Under the pieces are notes generated by a model. That model was not told where the DNA came from. It saw only the letters and a list, made by a program, of their open reading frames with translations, and searched no databases. The position numbers and the translations under genes were made by a program. Shown in pieces: positions 1 to 5,352 of a stretch of 5,566 nt of DNA. Source of the DNA: a bacterium (GTDB lineage Bacteria > Patescibacteriota > Microgenomatia > JAADGY01); the NCBI GenBank assembly GCA_013152165.1, contig JAADGY010000063.1, forward strand, positions 1 to 5,566. The letters run 5' to 3'. Positions within the stretch are counted from its first letter, which is position 1; every line of letters begins with the position of its first letter.

Positions 1-515
1 TTTTCTAAATAAAAAGTGTAAGAGCTAAATTGATAATCTTCCGGATTCTCTACTATTCTTGCTGTGACAGGATTTAGGTGGATATAGCGGCTTAAATGTG
101 TTAAATATTCATCACTCTCCACCAAAGCTGCTTTAAATCTACCTTCAAAAACTCCACCATGGTTTTTATTCTTTATATTAAAATATCGAGAAAAAGATGT
201 TAGGCTCTTATGCATAAAAACGCGAATACCATTATCCTTTTCTTGTCGTATTAGTAAGTGAATGTGGGTAGGCATGATGCAAAAAGCTAAAATAGTTACT
301 AAACGATTATTGAAATTAAGTTTAACGTTATCTTTGTCCTTCAACCGACGGTAAAGAGAAAATTTTAAAGGCGGCTGATTTAAAGCATAATAAGTCAAAA
401 CTTCTTTCATAAAACTAGCATTAAGAGAATCTTTAAAGATGGGCGTTTTCCAGGTTATTCGGCTAATAAGGTGGTAATAATTATCTGTTTCAAATATTGT
501 TTTCCTAATCGGCAT
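1..515 (-). CDS. REP-associated tyrosine transposase (Y1/HUH, IS200-like), C-terminus cut by window edge
   Basis: An open frame runs from ATG at 515 through the left edge, giving 171 residues with no stop. It starts MPIRKTIFETDNYYHLISR, like the YHvisR opening of TnpA_REP/RAYT proteins. The HUH metal-binding motif is in MPTHIHLLIR (His84 and His86). The likely nucleophile is Tyr111 in SFSRYFN, followed by the GGVFEGRFKA segment and YIHLNPVTARIV (about 144-155), a family hallmark. Such enzymes cut and join single-stranded DNA at hairpins; RAYTs are thought to mobilise REP-type repeats. The only in-frame stop upstream is trmD's own TGA at 552-554, so the start lies in the 36-base gap after trmD. 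No convincing Shine-Dalgarno sequence precedes it. The gene is visibly more A/T-rich than trmD or the rml genes, which fits transfer. Whether it is intact beyond base 1 cannot be seen. Confidence 0.88.
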   Translation of the reverse strand, partial: MPIRKTIFETDNYYHLISRITWKTPIFKDSLNASFMKEVLTYYALNQPPLKFSLYRRLKDKDNVKLNFNNRLVTILAFCIMPTHIHLLIRQEKDNGIRVFMHKSLTSFSRYFNIKNKNHGGVFEGRFKAALVESDEYLTHLSRYIHLNPVTARIVENPEDYQFSSYTFYLE

Positions 516-547
516 ATATTTTAAAATAACACCAAAATTAGGTAAGT

Positions 548-588
548 AAAATCACAAGTCGGGTTTTCCAAGCCCGGCTTGTGATTTT
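548..588 (-). terminator. Large hairpin overlapping the 3' end of trmD; probable terminator
   Basis: The 19-base arms 548-566 and 570-588 are inverted repeats around a 3-base loop. Outer pairing is 11 bp (AAAATCACAAG with CTTGTGATTTT), followed by CGGG/CCCG. Two positions pair as G-U in plus-strand RNA but are C-A mismatches in minus-strand RNA. Each arm ends in four A/T pairs, so RNA from either direction ends in UUUU. It overlaps the last trmD codons and stop and lies just ahead of the transposase. It fits an A-tailed bidirectional intrinsic terminator. A role as a REP-like hairpin for the neighbouring HUH transposase is also possible but unsupported. Confidence 0.6.
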
Positions 589-1229
589 CGCCACTTTTCT
601 ATTTTCTTGTGGTCTCCGGATAATAAGACTTTTGGCACTTGCCAGCCTTTGTAGTTGGCCGGCCGGGTGTATTGGGGATAGTCTAGAATTGGCTTGCCTT
701 TTTCATCATACTCATTAAAAGACTCATGTTCTAAGGATTCGGGTGTGGACATAAAGCCGGGCAGTAATCGAGATACAGCCTCGACCACAACCATCGCCGG
801 CACCTCGCCGCCGTTTAAGACGTAATCGCCGATCGAGATAACCTCATCTACTAAATATTTTCTTATCCTTTCATCAAATCCCTCATACCGGCCGGCCAGC
901 AAAACCAGCCAATCATAATTTGCCAGCTCTTTAGCCTTTTTTTGGTTAAACCGCTCGCCCCGCGGCGACAGCATAATTACCTTGCCCCTGCCGGTTTCTT
1001 TTGATTTAATCGCTTGGATGGCCTTGTCAACCGGTTCAACCATCAAGACCATGCCCGGCCCGCCGCCGAAAGGCTTATCATCAACACTCCTGTGCTTATC
1101 GGTTGTAAAATCCCTTAAATTATGAAGCTTCACTTCTACAACTCCCTTATCAATCGCCTTTTTCAAAAGGCTCTCCTGCAAAAAACCGGTAAAGATATTG
1201 GGAAAGAGGGTGATAATATGAAACTTCAT
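552..1229 (-). CDS. trmD: tRNA (guanine-N1)-methyltransferase TrmD
   Basis: This SPOUT-class enzyme transfers a methyl group from S-adenosylmethionine to N1 of G37, next to the anticodon of tRNAs with G36, and so prevents +1 frameshifting. The 225 residues carry the diagnostic blocks in order: ITLFPNIF (6-13), RDFTTDKHRSVDD (39-51), PFGGGPGM (53-60), the knot segments LAGRYEGFDERI (111-122) and SIGDYVLNGGEVPAM (132-146), SRLLPG with Arg154, and YPQYTRP (184-190) with VLLSGDH (201-207). E. coli TrmD has 255 residues; this one ends soon after KPDL. By gap-free remembered alignment the catalytic Asp169 of E. coli/Haemophilus is Glu169 here (HESF instead of EDSF). The ATG at 1229 is preceded by AGGG then six T, a weak ribosome site supplied by the adjoining repeat. 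The usual rpsP/rimM/rplS neighbours are absent nearby. Confidence 0.97.
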   Translation of the reverse strand: MKFHIITLFPNIFTGFLQESLLKKAIDKGVVEVKLHNLRDFTTDKHRSVDDKPFGGGPGMVLMVEPVDKAIQAIKSKETGRGKVIMLSPRGERFNQKKAKELANYDWLVLLAGRYEGFDERIRKYLVDEVISIGDYVLNGGEVPAMVVVEAVSRLLPGFMSTPESLEHESFNEYDEKGKPILDYPQYTRPANYKGWQVPKVLLSGDHKKIEKWRKSQAGLGKPDL

Positions 1230-1230
1230 A
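1225..1230. repeat. Left copy of the putative target-site duplication
   Basis: TTCATA (TATGAA on the minus strand) overlaps the trmD start codon. The same six bases recur at 1708-1713 beyond the other end of the four-helix-bundle cassette. Because both copies include a gene start followed by A, four of the six matching bases are partly dictated by coding function. The duplication is therefore suggestive only. Confidence 0.4.
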
Positions 1231-1232
1231 AA

Positions 1233-1297
1233 AAACCCTAAACTCTAAATACTAAGCTCCAAATAAATTCTAAATCATAAACTCTAAATTCTAAACA
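1233..1297. repeat. Left terminal inverted repeat, 7-bp periodic
   Basis: The region after the four-helix-bundle stop and before trmD is made of degenerate 7-bp units. Read on the minus strand these are of the type AATTTAG/AGTTTAT/GATTTAG, then a TTGGAGC block, then AGTATTT, AGAGTTT and AGGGTTT. Within it, TAAACTCTAAATACTAA (1239-1255) recurs as TAAACTCTAAATTCTAA (1278-1294), 16 of 17 bases the same. It is the inverted partner of 1639-1704. Confidence 0.8.
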
Positions 1298-1301
1298 GTT
1301 T

Positions 1302-1712
1302 TCATTTTGTCTTCTCATAAATAGCTCCCAATATTTTCATTAATTCTTTCGCTTCGTTTAATAAATCATCCAACAAAGATTCTAAATCAGGATTTGACAC
1401 CCTCATCAATCTTAGCCAATATATGGTTTCCTTGGCTTCTTTCTTAGATATCCTTATTCTATTTCTAAAATCCCGTTTACTATCTGTCTCGTTAGCTTCT
1501 CTATAATTAGCCCCCACCGAAGTACCAGCTCTCAAACATTGATCGCCCAGTCTGACACTGATGTAATCTTTAGGTAAAGATCGACACAGCCTAATAACCT
1601 TCCGTGAAAACTCTAATGTTCTAGCCTCAAGATCATATTGTTTAGAATTTGAGATATTAGAATTTTGAATTTGTTTGGAGCTTCGAATTTCGAATTTCGA
1701 ATTTATGTTCAT
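1302..1712 (-). CDS. Four-helix-bundle protein of the S23/IVP family
   Basis: The conserved part begins at YDLEARTLEFSRKVIRLC and continues LPKDYISVRLGDQCLRAGTSVGANYREAN, KRDFRNRIRISKKEAKETIYWL and a final helix LLDDLLNEAKELMKILGAIYE. This is the pattern of the TIGR02436 four-helix-bundle proteins, first known as ORFs inside 23S rRNA intervening sequences; the diversity-generating retroelement protein Avd has the same fold. Their biochemical role is unknown, and basic surfaces suggest nucleic acid binding. I chose ATG 1712 (136 residues), which overlaps the rmlD stop as ATGA and has GGAGGG just upstream. An ATG at 1730 in the same frame would add six residues. Residues 2-25 or so are low-complexity (NINSKFEIRSSKQIQNS) and encoded by the terminal repeat. 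No ATG, GTG or TTG occurs in frame between 1709 and the fold. No reverse transcriptase or template repeat is nearby, so a retroelement role is not supported. Confidence 0.88.
   Translation of the reverse strand: MNINSKFEIRSSKQIQNSNISNSKQYDLEARTLEFSRKVIRLCRSLPKDYISVRLGDQCLRAGTSVGANYREANETDSKRDFRNRIRISKKEAKETIYWLRLMRVSNPDLESLLDDLLNEAKELMKILGAIYEKTK
1639..1704. repeat. Right terminal inverted repeat with three tandem CGAATTT heptamers
   Basis: CGAATTT occurs three times in tandem at 1684-1690, 1691-1697 and 1698-1704. Inward of these lie GAATTTGTTTGGAGCTT (1667-1683) and TGTTTAGAATTT (1639-1650), which are the inverted counterparts of 1254-1270 and 1286-1297. The repeat is translated as the N-terminal extension of the four-helix-bundle protein, so it lies within the gene. 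Confidence 0.82.
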
Positions 1713-1713
1713 A
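1708..1713. repeat. Right copy of the putative target-site duplication
   Basis: TTCATA (minus-strand TATGAA) contains the rmlD stop (TCA at 1709-1711) and the start codon of the four-helix-bundle gene (CAT at 1710-1712). It matches 1225-1230. If one copy is original, the pre-insertion sequence joined rmlD directly to trmD. Confidence 0.4.
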
Positions 1714-2602
1714 TCCCTCCCATCTGCCATTTGATCATTTTTAGGGCGATGTCGAGGGAGCTCATCTTAAAGCCTAAATAAGACTCTAGTTTTTGGTTGC
1801 TAATCGCTAAATACTGTTGGCGGGGCCGGGGATCGATTTTTAAATAGGCCTTAAACGAACCGGCGGTTATATTCGCATCATCAAAGCCAAAAATCTTTGC
1901 CGCCCGCCGGGCAAAATTATACGGAGAAATATATGTTGAACCAGTCATATGGTACAAACCAACGATTTGATAATTAACCGCTCTTTTTACCACCTGGGCA
2001 ATATCATCAATGAAAGTTGGGGTGACTATGGTGTCCTTGAACAAAGACCTTTCTTCTTGGTTGCGCAGCCAGCTTAATACCTTGTGCAAAAAATCCTGCC
2101 GGCCGGATGGCTCGTCGGCGTTTATCGGAAAAGCTAAACGTCCAATAAAGTAATTATCAAGCTCTTTTGCCACCGCCTCTTCAGCCCACAACTTGGTTTG
2201 GCCATACCACTCAATCGGGTTGGGTTGATCCTCTTCAGTATAAGGCGTTTTCTTCCTCCCATCAAAAACAAAATCAGTTGACACATGGAAAAGATATTTT
2301 TTAAAATGTCCGGCCGCCTTGGCTATGTTTTTAGTTCCTGCCACATTCACCTTGTACACAAGACCTTGTTTATTATCTCTTTCTCTATCGGCCCGCGACA
2401 CATCCGTCACAGCCGCCAGATGGATTACCCCAACCGCATCTTGATGATCTTTAAAAACATCAAAAACCTGGTCAAAATTTGTGATATCCACCCCGCTTTT
2501 TAAATCCAGATTAACAAACTCAAAATCATCAGCCAAAAGCTTAACAATCCTTGATCCCACCAGTCCCGACAACCCTGTTCCTAAGATCTTTGCTTTCTTC
2601 AT
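1709..2602 (-). CDS. rmlD: dTDP-4-dehydrorhamnose reductase (RmlD-like, SDR superfamily)
   Basis: RmlD reduces the 4-keto group of dTDP-4-dehydro-L-rhamnose with NAD(P)H to give dTDP-L-rhamnose, the last step of the pathway, in the cytoplasm. The 297 residues match the usual length of about 300. The cofactor loop is GTGLSGLVGS (8-17), a GxxGxxG pattern. HLAAVTDV lies at 61-68, the family signature STDFVFDG at 108-115, and the catalytic YxxxK is Y133 to K137 in WYGQTKLWAE. TPTFIDDIA (194-202) and GLYHMTG (215-221) fit the RmlD substrate-binding family. The start overlaps the stop of the RmlC-like gene as ATGA, indicating translational coupling. The stop overlaps the next ATG in the same way. 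It could be a related sugar-nucleotide reductase, but the neighbouring RmlB and cupin favour rhamnose. Confidence 0.86.
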   Translation of the reverse strand: MKKAKILGTGLSGLVGSRIVKLLADDFEFVNLDLKSGVDITNFDQVFDVFKDHQDAVGVIHLAAVTDVSRADRERDNKQGLVYKVNVAGTKNIAKAAGHFKKYLFHVSTDFVFDGRKKTPYTEEDQPNPIEWYGQTKLWAEEAVAKELDNYFIGRLAFPINADEPSGRQDFLHKVLSWLRNQEERSLFKDTIVTPTFIDDIAQVVKRAVNYQIVGLYHMTGSTYISPYNFARRAAKIFGFDDANITAGSFKAYLKIDPRPRQQYLAISNQKLESYLGFKMSSLDIALKMIKWQMGGI

Positions 2603-3192
2603 TTGGTAACAGGCTTGTTAGGGATAGGCAAACCAAGTAACTTCCTTGCCCTCTGCCAGCTAAACGCCGATCCGCCCGGCAGTGGCCTTTCCTCAAACCT
2701 TATCCTTTGTTCGTTAGCCGGGTCATACAAGTGGGTCGGAAAATTAATCAACAGTGTCCCGTCTTTGCCGGTCGCCAAAAAACCATGCAGAGTATAAGAA
2801 GGCACCACTATCATATAGCAGTTATCCGGCCTTTCCAACCCACTTAATTTAAACAAATTTAAAACGCCTTTAGTTGGAGAACCTTCCCGGTCATCATACA
2901 CCAAAACCGCCGCCTCTCCTTGCAAAATGACAAATCGATCCCGCTGGCCGTTGGGGTGGTAGTGGAACAACTCTTCATCTCTAGCGATATTAAAGTTGGT
3001 AAACGATACATAAGTTTGGCTAAAGGGCATGTGGCCTTGATCGTAAACATCATTCCAGCTGGTTTTTAAAAGCTCGACCAGCGAACCTCTTGGATCGGCA
3101 AAAACCTTTAAAGGCCTAACAACCACATCATGAATTAAGTTAACATCCTTATAATTAGCCAGTGTGATAATCGGATAATTATCTTGAGTCAT
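2599..3192 (-). CDS. rmlC: RmlC-like cupin, dTDP-4-dehydrorhamnose 3,5-epimerase family (divergent)
   Basis: By position between RmlB and RmlD this should epimerise C3 and C5 of dTDP-4-dehydro-6-deoxyglucose. I start at ATG 3192, giving MTQDNYPIIT and 197 residues. It has AGGG seven bases upstream and overlaps rmlB by 14 bases; the longer frame to 3261 would run 83 bases into rmlB. Family marks are DPRGSLVE (33-40), HMPFSQTYVS (54-63), DREGSPTKG (101-109), HGFL (136-139) and YDPANEQRIRF (156-166). The canonical RGLHxQ becomes ELFHYHPNGQ (His77/His79). The TDYYxP stretch that carries the catalytic Asp reads PTHLYDP, placing His where Asp is expected. The Tyr of the usual LYK is also not evident. 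This sub-family may therefore use other residues or make a different sugar. Assignment to the cupin family is firm; exact activity is inferred from context. Confidence 0.75.
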   Translation of the reverse strand: MTQDNYPIITLANYKDVNLIHDVVVRPLKVFADPRGSLVELLKTSWNDVYDQGHMPFSQTYVSFTNFNIARDEELFHYHPNGQRDRFVILQGEAAVLVYDDREGSPTKGVLNLFKLSGLERPDNCYMIVVPSYTLHGFLATGKDGTLLINFPTHLYDPANEQRIRFEERPLPGGSAFSWQRARKLLGLPIPNKPVTK

Positions 3193-4210
3193 ACTGCGCC
3201 CTGTAGTAATCTTGATACTGTCCGCTTTTAATCCTTGCCCACCAGTCTTTATTTTCCACATACCACTTAACCGCCATCTCTAACCCTTCATCCAACTTGA
3301 TAGTCGGCTGATAACCCAACTCTTTTTCAGCTTTTGACGAATCAATCGCATACCTTAAATCATGCCCCGGCCTATCCTTTACAAACTCAATATATTCCTC
3401 GCCCTTGTTCATAATGGCTAAAATCTTTTTGACCACTTCTAAATTGCTAATCATATCCTCCGGCCCCCCCAGGCAGTAAGTTTCGCCGGCCCTGCCTTTG
3501 GTAATTGCCGAATCTATTCCCCGGCAATGGTCCTCTACCCAAATCCAATCCCTTACATTAACCCCCTGCCCATAGACCGGCACTTTTTTATCCTCTAACA
3601 AATTAGTAATTGCCAGCGGAATCAACTTTTCCGGAAATTGGTACGGCCCATAATTGTTTGACGTATTGGTAATCGTAATCGGCAAGCCAAAGGTTTTAGA
3701 ATAAGCTCTGACCAACAAATCAGATCCAGCCTTTGAAGCCGAGTAAGGACTGCTTGGTTTTAAAGGCGAATCTTCACTAAATTTCATCGCTGGATCAAGC
3801 GGCAGAGAGCCAAACACTTCATCAGTCGAGATATGGTGGAATCTTTTAACCTTATGGTTAACCGCCGCATCCAACAATACCTGCGTCCCGACAACATTAG
3901 TCAAAACAAAATCCGCCGGTTTCATAATCGACCTATCCACATGCGTCTCGGCCGCAAAATGGACCACCACATCTACTCCTTCCATCACCCTACTCACTAA
4001 CTTAGCGTCTGTTATATCCCCTTTGACGAAACTGTAACGAGCATCACCCTCTACTGATTTAAGATTCTCTAGATTGCCGGCATAAGTCAGCTTGTCCAAA
4101 TTAACCACCTTAGCTCCAGGATATTTTTTTAGAAGATATAAAACAAAGTTAGAACCGATAAAACCAGCTCCGCCGGTTACCAAAACCCTTGATGTATTAA
4201 GATCTATCAT
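3179..4210 (-). CDS. rmlB: dTDP-glucose 4,6-dehydratase
   Basis: RmlB converts dTDP-D-glucose to dTDP-4-dehydro-6-deoxy-D-glucose using tightly bound NAD+. It is an extended SDR and usually a homodimer. The 343 residues include the NAD loop TGGAGFIGSNF (12-22), LDKLTYAGN (38-46), HFAAETHVDRSI (84-95), the active-site triplet Thr129-Asp130-Glu131 in STDEVFGSL, the YSASK pair Tyr156/Lys160, NNYGPYQFPEKLIP (185-198), VNVRDWIWVEDH (217-228) and DRPGHDLRYAID (279-290). All family hallmarks are intact and the length is normal. The start is nine bases after the stop of the small membrane protein, without a clear ribosome site. The end overlaps the RmlC-like gene by 14 bases. A run of seven C (3464-3470) encodes Gly-Gly and does not break the frame. 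RmlA, which supplies the substrate, is not in the window. Confidence 0.97.
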   Translation of the reverse strand: MIDLNTSRVLVTGGAGFIGSNFVLYLLKKYPGAKVVNLDKLTYAGNLENLKSVEGDARYSFVKGDITDAKLVSRVMEGVDVVVHFAAETHVDRSIMKPADFVLTNVVGTQVLLDAAVNHKVKRFHHISTDEVFGSLPLDPAMKFSEDSPLKPSSPYSASKAGSDLLVRAYSKTFGLPITITNTSNNYGPYQFPEKLIPLAITNLLEDKKVPVYGQGVNVRDWIWVEDHCRGIDSAITKGRAGETYCLGGPEDMISNLEVVKKILAIMNKGEEYIEFVKDRPGHDLRYAIDSSKAEKELGYQPTIKLDEGLEMAVKWYVENKDWWARIKSGQYQDYYRAQYDSR

Positions 4211-4219
4211 CTATTAATT

Positions 4220-4492
4220 TTAGCTTACAATAAAAGCCAAAAGAATAAAGCCGATAAAAGCCATTAAAAAATACTCGATAACGTTTTTTAAATGCAGTGT
4301 TTTGTGTTTCAGATGATACACCACTCCCCAGATAAAATAGGTAACCGTCAGCAAAAAGGCGGCGCTTATTTCCACCAGGCTGATGCCGGCAAACCAGACA
4401 AAAAGGCCGGCCCAAAAAACCATCAAGCCGCCAAACAGCCAATGAAACCATTCAATTTTATCCAAACTAATCATAGCCTTGCTTGTTCTCAT
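4220..4492 (-). CDS. Small hypothetical membrane protein with three predicted helices
   Basis: I do not recognise a named family. The 90-residue product starts MRTSKAMISLDKIEWFHW and has hydrophobic segments at about 17-36, 41-59 and 71-89, separated by short polar stretches including YHLKHKTLHLKN (59-70), rich in His and Lys. This gives three transmembrane helices and probably an N-terminus opposite to the C-terminus. The ATG overlaps the stop of the CAP-domain gene as ATGA, and the stop is nine bases before rmlB. It is therefore translated with both neighbours and is unlikely to be spurious. A longer-looking frame in the same place (4197-4451) is a shadow, because it would cut into rmlB. 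A role in the envelope or as a partner of the CAP protein is inference only. Confidence 0.75.
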   Translation of the reverse strand: MRTSKAMISLDKIEWFHWLFGGLMVFWAGLFVWFAGISLVEISAAFLLTVTYFIWGVVYHLKHKTLHLKNVIEYFLMAFIGFILLAFIVS

Positions 4493-5343
4493 TTTACTAA
4501 ACCAGCTGGATGAACTAATAAAACCAAAATCAGCAAAACCACCAAAAAAAACATATGCAGCCTGGAATAGCTATGGTATCTTTTTGGAATAAATCGCTCT
4601 ACCAAATAAAAATCAACCACCACCGCCCCTAAAAGTATTACTAAAATCAAAAAAGCAAAACTGCTTTTAAACCGCCCCACATCAACGATTTTATTTAAGC
4701 TTCCCGTCTCCGGCTCCGCCACCGTTTGATTTTTCATGCCTGATTCATTGGCCAGCACCTGCCTTATCAGGCGCACCGTTTTGGGTTGGGCCGGCCGGGC
4801 CAGGTACAAAACCACTACCGACGTATAAACTCCGTTTAGCTTGCCGTAAACCACCCCCGCCCCAACTTCTGAAAACTGTTTCTCCATTAGATTTTTTCGA
4901 TGGGCTGGAGATCTTAACCAAGCAGTCACCACTGCCTTGGATTGTTTAAAATTCTTAGCCAAATTTTCCCCTGCTACTTCGTACTCGTATCCAGCCTTTT
5001 CCAAAAACGACCAAGGCGGCCGTCCGTCCGGCCTATTATGCGACCAATAGCCCTTGGTTATCATATCCTCGGCTTTTAGCTTGGCCGCCGCATCCAACCG
5101 GCTGTTTTGCCTTAACCTTGGCAATCCTTTGGCTAATCTGGCCTGGTTAACCAACTCCACAATCTCCTGCCCCTTGATCTGGCTTTGTTCTCCCAAAACT
5201 GCTGGAGTGGCGATCAAGCTTAAGACTCGAGGATAAACTAAAAAAACCGCCAGCAAAACAAACACTACACTCAAAAGCCCCCGGCCGTGCAGCAAAAAAG
5301 GTCGATGCTCATTTTCAGACTGCGGCACAAACAAACGTTTCAT
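4489..5343 (-). CDS. Membrane-anchored CAP-domain (YkwD-like, SCP/PR-1) protein
   Basis: The 284-residue protein has a basic N-terminus and a hydrophobic helix at about 22-45. A CAP domain then spans about 58-182. Two more hydrophobic helices lie at about 227-247 and 263-281. CAP marks are IVELVNQARLAKGLPRL (61-77), KGYWSHNRPDG (97-107), AGENLAKNF (124-132), SPAHRKNLM (145-153) and VGAGVVYG (160-167). His102, Glu126 and His148 are the likely cavity residues that can bind a metal. Bacterial CAP proteins sit outside the cytoplasmic membrane; their activity is mostly unknown. The domain would face outward between helices 1 and 2. The ATG at 5343 has no Shine-Dalgarno sequence and lies nine bases after a possible extended -10. 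It heads the minus-strand gene run and its stop overlaps the next gene by four bases. Confidence 0.9.
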   Translation of the reverse strand: MKRLFVPQSENEHRPFLLHGRGLLSVVFVLLAVFLVYPRVLSLIATPAVLGEQSQIKGQEIVELVNQARLAKGLPRLRQNSRLDAAAKLKAEDMITKGYWSHNRPDGRPPWSFLEKAGYEYEVAGENLAKNFKQSKAVVTAWLRSPAHRKNLMEKQFSEVGAGVVYGKLNGVYTSVVVLYLARPAQPKTVRLIRQVLANESGMKNQTVAEPETGSLNKIVDVGRFKSSFAFLILVILLGAVVVDFYLVERFIPKRYHSYSRLHMFFLVVLLILVLLVHPAGLVK

Positions 5344-5352
5344 ACTAATTTA

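Larger units (their letters stand above)
1231..1707 (-). mobile_element. Putative IVS-like cassette: S23-type four-helix-bundle ORF between inverted heptameric repeats
   Basis: A block of about 477 bp separates the rmlD stop from the trmD start. Its two ends are imperfect inverted repeats: TGTTTAGAATTT is identical at the inner ends (12/12), and GAATTTrTTTGGAGCTT matches 16/17 further out, at nearly equal spacing (16 and 15 bases). Between them lies only the four-helix-bundle ORF. TATGAA flanks both sides. Known 23S rRNA intervening sequences, as in Leptospira and Coxiella, have the same plan: an S23-type ORF inside a stem. Here the context is a protein operon. The block is clearly more A/T-rich than its neighbours. 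There is no transposase inside, so movement would need an enzyme from elsewhere. That it is mobile is inference; the repeats and their placement are seen directly. Confidence 0.6.

Noticed and set aside
655..905. Frequent CCGGCC/GGCCGG strings here and elsewhere in the window
   Set aside because: They lie mostly inside genes and reflect Ala/Gly/Pro/Arg codon choice; no regular spacing or secondary structure links them.
1233..1297. CRISPR array in the heptamer repeats
   Set aside because: Units are only 7 bp, contiguous and without spacers; no cas gene is present.
1302..1730. Four-helix-bundle gene as Avd of a diversity-generating retroelement
   Set aside because: No reverse transcriptase, template repeat or variable repeat is visible; the flanking repeats are inverted and A/T-rich rather than TR/VR-like.
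2285..2797. Plus-strand frames opposite rmlD and the RmlC-like gene
   Set aside because: They are antisense to well-supported genes, have no motifs, and are typical shadow frames.
3193..3261. Longer start of the RmlC-like gene at 3261
   Set aside because: It would overlap rmlB by 83 bases and add residues with no resemblance to the family; ATG 3192 has an AGGG upstream.
3464..3470. Run of seven C in rmlB as a frameshift or phase-variation site
   Set aside because: It encodes conserved Gly-Gly, the frame is intact, and the tract is short.
4197..4451. Alternative 84-residue frame over the small membrane protein
   Set aside because: It overlaps both the small membrane gene and the rmlB start, has no coupling or ribosome site, and reads as a shadow.
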